Source of the DNA: Planctomycetota bacterium
GTDB lineage: Bacteria > Planctomycetota > UBA1135 > JAKEFM01
Reading direction: 5' to 3'
Length of the DNA: 42,001 nt
Assembly (NCBI GenBank): GCA_022616055.1
Contig: JAKEFM010000026.1
Location: 1-42,001, forward strand
The notes below the pieces were generated by a model, which was given only the letters and a program-made list of their open reading frames with translations, was not told the origin of the DNA and searched no databases. Shown here piece after piece: positions 38,082 to 42,001 of the stretch (its first letter is position 1; the number at the start of each line of letters is the position of its first letter). The position numbers and the translations under genes were made by a program.

Positions 38082-39263
38082 TCAAACGTACGCGAGCCAG
38101 GGGGAGCGAACCCTCGCCTTCACGCCGGCGAACCAGCGACAGGCGGGGTAGAGGAGCGCGACGGCGACGAGCCACGCGAGGTAGACGCCCGGCAGGCCGT
38201 GGACGGCCTCCGGTGGGAATGCGCCGGGGTGCTCCAGCATCACCGTTCCAGCCTCCCGCCAGCTCACCCCTGCCGCCATGAGGTGGATGAGGGGGACGTG
38301 GAGGAGGTAGTAGAAGAGCGGCACGCGCCCGAAGACGACGAGCGGACGGGCGAGTTTCCCCTGCCCGAGGCCGAATGCGGAAAGCGCGAGGAGGGCGGGC
38401 CCGAGGGTCATCAGGAGGTAGAGGAGCGAGGGGGGGTACTTCTCGCAGTTGAGGAAGGAGAGGACGCTGAACAGAGCGCTCCCCTGCGCCGACCAGGGAT
38501 GCGGATCCCCGTAGAGGTTCGACGCACGCAGAGCGACGAACGCCCCCGTTGCGAGAAGCCCGGCGCGAAACAGCGCGCGCCGGCGGGCGAAGGGTTCCCT
38601 CTGGAGGAGGTCCCCGAACCCGTAGCCGACCGCCAGGACGCCGAGCCACGCGAGCAGCGGATAGTGGTTGAAGACGAAGACCCCGCCGACGCTCGTCACG
38701 GGGACATGCTCGTGGAGGAGCCGCCACGCGCCGGCGAAGGGGCCGAGGTCCCCGGAGCGGAGCCCGTCGAGGGCGTTGTGGCCGGCGACGATCGCGAGGC
38801 CGAGGAGCCCGACCGCGCGGGGAGGAAGGAGGAGGAGCGGAGCGAGGAGGACCATCGACGCCCCGATCGCCCAGATCACCTGGAGGACCAGGAACGAGGG
38901 CGTGGCGTCGAACGACCAGCCGAAGCCGACGAGGGTGACCTCAAGGAAGACGAGCCAGGCTCCGCGCGTGACGAGGAGGCGAGCCAGGGAGCCGCGCGAG
39001 CGCCCCCGGAAGAGGGAGAGGCGGGCCCCCGCCCCCGCGAGGAGGACGAAGACCGGCGCGCAGAAGTGCGTGATCCAGCGGGTGAAGAAGAGGGCCGGCG
39101 TCGTGCGGCCGAGGTCGGTCGGATCGAGGCGGAGGTCGCCGAAGAAGTCGCGCGCGTGGTCGAGCGCCATCACGACCATCACGATCCCCCGGAGGAGATC
39201 GACGGCGTCGTCCCGCGCGGGTCGAGGCGGGAGGGGGAGATCGCCCGGGCGCTCCTCGCTCAT
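38082..39263 (-). CDS. DUF1624-type membrane acyltransferase (heparan-alpha-glucosaminide N-acetyltransferase-like)
   Basis: A 393-residue polytopic membrane protein. The N-terminal motif DAVDLLRGIVMVVMALDHARDFFGD is the hallmark of DUF1624, including the conserved DH; about ten transmembrane helices follow (for example FCAPVFVLLAGAGA, LLLLPPRAVGLLGLAIVAG, YPLLAWLGVLAVGYGFG). Family members transfer acetyl groups across the membrane to sugars. The start is set at ATG 39263; GACAAT lies 7 nt before it at 39271-39276 and may be its -10. Its promoter region overlaps that of the divergent ABC gene. Substrate unknown. Confidence 0.85.
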   Translation of the reverse strand: MSEERPGDLPLPPRPARDDAVDLLRGIVMVVMALDHARDFFGDLRLDPTDLGRTTPALFFTRWITHFCAPVFVLLAGAGARLSLFRGRSRGSLARLLVTRGAWLVFLEVTLVGFGWSFDATPSFLVLQVIWAIGASMVLLAPLLLLPPRAVGLLGLAIVAGHNALDGLRSGDLGPFAGAWRLLHEHVPVTSVGGVFVFNHYPLLAWLGVLAVGYGFGDLLQREPFARRRALFRAGLLATGAFVALRASNLYGDPHPWSAQGSALFSVLSFLNCEKYPPSLLYLLMTLGPALLALSAFGLGQGKLARPLVVFGRVPLFYYLLHVPLIHLMAAGVSWREAGTVMLEHPGAFPPEAVHGLPGVYLAWLVAVALLYPACRWFAGVKARVRSPWLAYV

Positions 39264-39316
39264 CCGCGGGATTGTCCCGAGGGCCGCCCGGCCCGCCATG
39301 GATCCGGCGCGGCCGA

Positions 39317-39322
39317 TACGAT
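39317..39322 (+). promoter_or_regulatory. Putative -10 (TACGAT) of the ABC ATPase gene
   Basis: TACGAT lies 11 nt before the ATG at 39334, giving a leader of only a few bases. The same hexamer occurs at 866 and 12959. No -35 seen. Confidence 0.3.
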
Positions 39323-39333
39323 GCGCGGCCCCC

Positions 39334-40074
39334 ATGCCGATCGTCCGCGCGAGCGGCCTCTTCCGCATCTACGCGGTGGACGGCACCCCCTCTCCCGTCC
39401 TCCGGGACGTCGACCTCTCCGTCGAGCCCGGCGAGTTCGTCGCCGTGATGGGGCCGAGCGGATCGGGGAAGTCGACGCTCCTCCACCTCCTCGCCGGCCT
39501 CGACGAGCCTTCGGCCGGGACGGTCGAGCTCGACGGCCGCGACCTGGCGAAGCTCTCGGAGAACGAGCGGACGCTCCTCCGGCGCCGCACGCTCGGGTTC
39601 ATCTTCCAGTTCTTCAATCTCATCCCGAACCTCACGGTCGAGGAAAACGTCGCGCTCCCCTGGCTCCTCTCCGGCGAGGAGGTCCGCTCGAGGGAGGGCG
39701 ACCTCGCTGCGCTCCTCGGAAGCCTCGGCCTGGCGGGGAAGCGCCGCTTCCTCCCCCACCAACTCTCGGGCGGAGAGATGCAGCGCGCCTCGATCGCGCG
39801 GGCCCTCGCCGGCAAGCCGAAGCTCCTCCTCGCGGACGAGCCGACGGGCAACCTCTCGAGCAAGGCGGGCGAGGAGGTGATCGCCCTCCTCCGGGCGGCC
39901 CGCGACCGGGAGGGGCGCGCGGTCCTCCTCGTCACCCACAACCCGAGGGACGCCGCCGCCGCCGACCGGGTGCTCTTCCTCAAGGACGGGGTCCTCTCGC
40001 CGGAGCCGGTCCTCCGCGGGCCGGGCCTCGAGGCGGAGGACGTCGTCGAGGGGCTGCGGGCGCTGGGGATCTAG
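39334..40074 (+). CDS. ABC transporter ATP-binding protein (LolD/MacB type)
   Basis: A 246-residue ABC ATPase with all motifs: Walker A GPSGSGKS (40-47), Q-loop Gln92 in FIFQFFNLIP, signature LSGGE (144-148), Walker B LLLADEP (164-170) and H-loop His202 in VTHNP. The FQFFNLIPNLTVEENV segment is typical of the LolD/MacB/FtsE-like group that works with FtsX-like permeases in lipoprotein transport or efflux. After Walker B it reads TGNLSSKAG in place of the usual TGNLDS: the D-loop Asp is Ser. There is no permease gene next to it: upstream is a divergent acyltransferase, downstream a convergent surface protein. Its partner must lie elsewhere. Confidence 0.9.
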   Translation: MPIVRASGLFRIYAVDGTPSPVLRDVDLSVEPGEFVAVMGPSGSGKSTLLHLLAGLDEPSAGTVELDGRDLAKLSENERTLLRRRTLGFIFQFFNLIPNLTVEENVALPWLLSGEEVRSREGDLAALLGSLGLAGKRRFLPHQLSGGEMQRASIARALAGKPKLLLADEPTGNLSSKAGEEVIALLRAARDREGRAVLLVTHNPRDAAAADRVLFLKDGVLSPEPVLRGPGLEAEDVVEGLRALGI

Positions 40075-41804
40075 AGGAGGACCGCGAGCCCCGGCGTGAG
40101 CGCGCCCGGGAAGGGGGAGGGGCCCGGATCGACGACGTACCACTGCGCGTAGATCGACATGCCGATCAGGGAGGGGTTGACGGCGATCGGGACGGGCTGG
40201 AAGGTGAGGCCGTCGGCGGTCGTCGCGAGGAGGAGCGGGATATCGATCGACACGCGCAGGAAGCAGGCCGGCATCCCGAGGAAGGCGAGGTTCAGGGGGA
40301 GCGGGAAGCCGATCCAGCTCGTCGTCGAGACGCCGATCGCGAGCAGGGCGAAGGAGGAGGGGCGCGCGTTGGAGAGGACGAGGGCGAAACCCGGGTTCCC
40401 CGCCGCGGCGCTCGCGGGCCCACCCGCCGTCGCGATGCGCGGGACGACGCCCCCCGAGCCGGGACACCCCGTGCCGAGGAGGCTCGAGCCAGGGGGAAGC
40501 CCGGCGACGGAGAACACCCGGACCTCCCCCGCCTCCGCGAGTCCGCCCGGGTCGGCGCCGTGCGCCCCGACGGCGAAGTCCGCGACGCCGTCGCCGCTCA
40601 CGTCGCCGGTGCCCGCGAGGAAGCGGCCGAAGGCGTCCCCGACCGCGCCCCCCGTGGCGGTGTAGAGGGGGAGGCCCGTCAGGCCCGAGAAGATCCGGGC
40701 GTATCCGGGACCCGGAGGGACGCCGAAGCCCGCGTTCCCCCCCTGGTGCGCGCCGATCAGCAGGTCGCGGACGCCGTCGCCGCTCTGGTCGGGCAGGCCG
40801 GCGAGCGACCAGCCGAGGCCGTCGCCGGGCGCCGAGCCGTTGAAGGTGTGGAGCACGCCCCCGTTCGCGCCGGAGAAGAGCCTCGCTTGCCCGGCCCAGA
40901 GGAAGCCCCCGGGGGAGGCCGTCCCCGCGCCGACGAGGAGATCGGGGACGCCGTCTCCGTCCACGTCCCCCGCCCCGGCGAGGGCCCCTCCGAACCGGTC
41001 CCCCGCGTTCGTCCCGGTGAAGGTGTAGAGGATCCCGCCGGAAAGCCCCGAGAAGACGAAGGCCTGGCCCGGGCCGGCGAGCCACGCCCCGACGGGGACG
41101 TCGGCCCCGCCGTCCCCGTTCACGTCCCCGAGGCCCGCGACGACGCCGAAGGAGCCCGACCCGTTGAACTGGTGGAGGAGGCCGCCGCTCGCACCGGAGA
41201 AGACCCTCGCGTAGTTCCCCGTCGGAGCGCCCGCCCCGACGTCGGGAACGCCGTCGGCGTCCACGTCCCCGAGGCCGGCGACGAACCACCCGAGGTTGTC
41301 CCCGGGCGAGCTTCCGCCGAACTCGAAGAGCGGTGTCCCGGCCGCCCCCGAGACGACGGTCGCCTTGCCCGCCTGGGCGATCCCGCTCGGGGACGCGCAC
41401 AGGGATCCGACGATCAGGTCGTCGTGGCCGTCGGCGTTCACGTCCCCCGCCCCGTCGACGCTCCAGCCGAACATCTCCCCGGGCGCCGAGCCGACGAGGT
41501 TCCACACCGGCGCGGCCGAGCCCCCGGCGAAGACCTTCGCGGAGCCCGGACCGCAGGTCGGCGCGCAGGTGGAGTACCAGAAGCACTGCGGCGCCCCGAA
41601 GACGAGGTCGGGGACCCCGTCGCCGTTGACGTCGCCGGCCGCCGCCACGCCGAACCCGGCGAGATCGGCCGGGGCCCTCCCGCCGAACGCCGCCATGGGG
41701 TAGACCTGCCCGCCCGCCTCGGCGAGGAGGAGGCAACCCGCGAGGGAGGCCCACGAGACGAGGCGAGCGCGAGTAGCGAACCCTATTGCGTCTCGGGCGG
41801 ACAC
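40071..41804 (-). CDS. Exported FG-GAP repeat protein
   Basis: A 577-residue exported protein. Signal peptide about residues 1-32 (LVSWASLAGCLLLAEAGG). Seven or so FG-GAP/integrin-like beta-propeller blades follow (about 35-430), each with a D.(N/D).DG..D...GA calcium-binding loop such as DVNGDGVPDLVFGAP. The C-terminal 140 residues are the Gly-Cys-Pro domain (GTGCPGSGG, then SNARPSSFALLAIG) also present at the end of the 951-aa protein at 14318-17173. Likely a calcium-dependent surface binding protein. GTG 41804 has GGAGG five bases upstream. Its stop TAG shares the palindrome CTAG with the stop of the convergent ABC gene. Confidence 0.88.
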   Translation of the reverse strand: MSARDAIGFATRARLVSWASLAGCLLLAEAGGQVYPMAAFGGRAPADLAGFGVAAAGDVNGDGVPDLVFGAPQCFWYSTCAPTCGPGSAKVFAGGSAAPVWNLVGSAPGEMFGWSVDGAGDVNADGHDDLIVGSLCASPSGIAQAGKATVVSGAAGTPLFEFGGSSPGDNLGWFVAGLGDVDADGVPDVGAGAPTGNYARVFSGASGGLLHQFNGSGSFGVVAGLGDVNGDGGADVPVGAWLAGPGQAFVFSGLSGGILYTFTGTNAGDRFGGALAGAGDVDGDGVPDLLVGAGTASPGGFLWAGQARLFSGANGGVLHTFNGSAPGDGLGWSLAGLPDQSGDGVRDLLIGAHQGGNAGFGVPPGPGYARIFSGLTGLPLYTATGGAVGDAFGRFLAGTGDVSGDGVADFAVGAHGADPGGLAEAGEVRVFSVAGLPPGSSLLGTGCPGSGGVVPRIATAGGPASAAAGNPGFALVLSNARPSSFALLAIGVSTTSWIGFPLPLNLAFLGMPACFLRVSIDIPLLLATTADGLTFQPVPIAVNPSLIGMSIYAQWYVVDPGPSPFPGALTPGLAVLL

Positions 41805-41834
41805 CTGAACCTCCGATCGGAGCGCGGAGGTGCA

Positions 41835-41863
41835 ATGCTAAGCGCGGCCCGGCTCCCGTCGAC
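41835..41863 (-). promoter_or_regulatory. Putative promoter of the FG-GAP gene
   Basis: On the minus strand GTCGAC (41858-41863), 17 bp, TAGCAT (41835-41840), 30 nt before the GTG. The IS630 left end begins 38 bp upstream of the -35, so the promoter has been spared. Confidence 0.4.
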
Positions 41864-41900
41864 ACCGGCGCGCGCCGTGGTTCCGTTCTTGAAGCCCGCA

Positions 41901-41931
41901 CTAGTGTAGTGTAACAGATATATCTTTACAG
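41901..41931. repeat. IS630 left terminal inverted repeat (31 bp)
   Basis: Begins CTAGTGT and ends TCTTTACAG. It is the inverted counterpart of 70-100, with 22 of 31 matches and no gap. Confidence 0.85.
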
Positions 41932-41959
41932 TAGCCCTCGCCCTTCATAGAGTGCCGGC

Positions 41960-42001
41960 ATGTTCACTCCGGCACCCCCCATCCCCCTCGGCGAGGACCA
42001 G
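41960..42001 (+). CDS. IS630-family transposase, N-terminal 14 residues (partial)
   Basis: ATG 41960 opens the frame MFTPAPPIPLGEDQ, which runs out of the window. The pattern P.PI.L..(E/D)(E/D) is a common N-terminus of IS630-type transposases, before their helix-turn-helix. With so few residues, the assignment rests mostly on the adjoining terminal repeat. Confidence 0.6.
   Translation, partial: MFTPAPPIPLGEDQ

Larger units (their letters stand above)
41901..42001 (+). mobile_element. Left end of an IS630-family insertion sequence (partial)
   Basis: The terminal inverted repeat 41901-41931 is followed by a 28-bp AT-richer leader and the start of a transposase gene at 41960. It lies 97 bp upstream of the FG-GAP gene and interrupts no visible gene. 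The element runs off the window and has the same orientation as the one at 1-100. Confidence 0.8.

Noticed and set aside
37962..41909. 1315-codon plus-strand frame at the right end
   Set aside because: Shadow across the acyltransferase, ABC and FG-GAP genes, all supported in other frames.

Overview
The window is 42 kb of very GC-rich, densely coding bacterial DNA with short intergenic gaps; no gene-free stretch exceeds 300 bp. There are no rRNA or tRNA genes, no CRISPR array and no phage structural genes. The organism is most likely an uncultured planctomycete-like bacterium (Planctomycetota or a neighbouring phylum). This rests on the gene types: large secreted beta-rich proteins (FG-GAP repeats, GEVEDY domains, IPT/TIG domains, matrixin-like domain, carboxypeptidase regulatory-like domains), a shared C-terminal Gly-Cys-Pro domain on exported proteins, bactofilins, and a sigma factor fused into an operon with a zinc-finger protein. 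This placement is inference; no marker gene for taxonomy is present.

Layout. 1-100 is the right end of an IS630-family element, and 41901-42001 is the left end of an element of the same type, in the same orientation. Their 31-bp terminal inverted repeats match each other, so the window (perhaps a contig) is bounded by two halves of one repeated element. 136-4103 holds a TPR gene cut by the insertion, a secreted matrixin-like protein with a mutated active site, a nucleotidyltransferase and a lipoprotein. 4197-7784 (minus strand) holds a HEPN/MNT toxin-antitoxin-like pair, an S9 peptidase, and a second nucleotidyltransferase overlapped by a small protein gene. 7977-10981 (minus) holds a GEVEDY surface protein, an exported VOC protein and two small genes. 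11188-11738 is an overlapping PBECR2 nuclease/DUF2283 pair that looks like a toxin-antitoxin locus. 11838-14058 (minus) looks like dgcN-dgcA, for D-glutamate catabolism.

14318-17173 encodes a 951-residue exported protein with an internal duplication, followed by the only textbook terminator. 17381-22236 (minus) carries an RRM protein, fabI, and a three-gene regulatory operon (sigma-70-type factor, HX3CX2C zinc-finger protein, sigma-54-type AAA+ activator) with overlapping stops and starts. 22499-25098 carries a methyltransferase/ChbG-type deacetylase fusion and a GT4 glycosyltransferase. 25058-27922 (minus) is a tandem pair of 444-residue exported paralogues with duplicated promoters and leader hairpins. 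28156-31845 is a large AsmA/TamB-like membrane protein. 31862-33978 (minus) is a bactofilin / zinc-ribbon bactofilin / zinc-ribbon rhomboid operon. 34166-36955 holds a regulatory-like surface protein and a parvulin lipoprotein. 37031-39263 (minus) holds a broken hydrolase, a PPOX flavoprotein and a DUF1624 membrane acyltransferase. The last part is a LolD/MacB-type ABC ATPase that shares its stop bases with a convergent FG-GAP protein.

Regulation. Many genes have a recognisable -10 hexamer of the form TA-N-N-(A/G/C)-T. For at least five genes it lies 6-8 nt before a GTG or ATG, pointing to leaderless mRNAs; this also decides several start codons. A subset shares a non-canonical -35, GTCGCC or similar, at 17-18 bp spacing. 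All functional calls come from reading motifs in the sequence, not from database searches.
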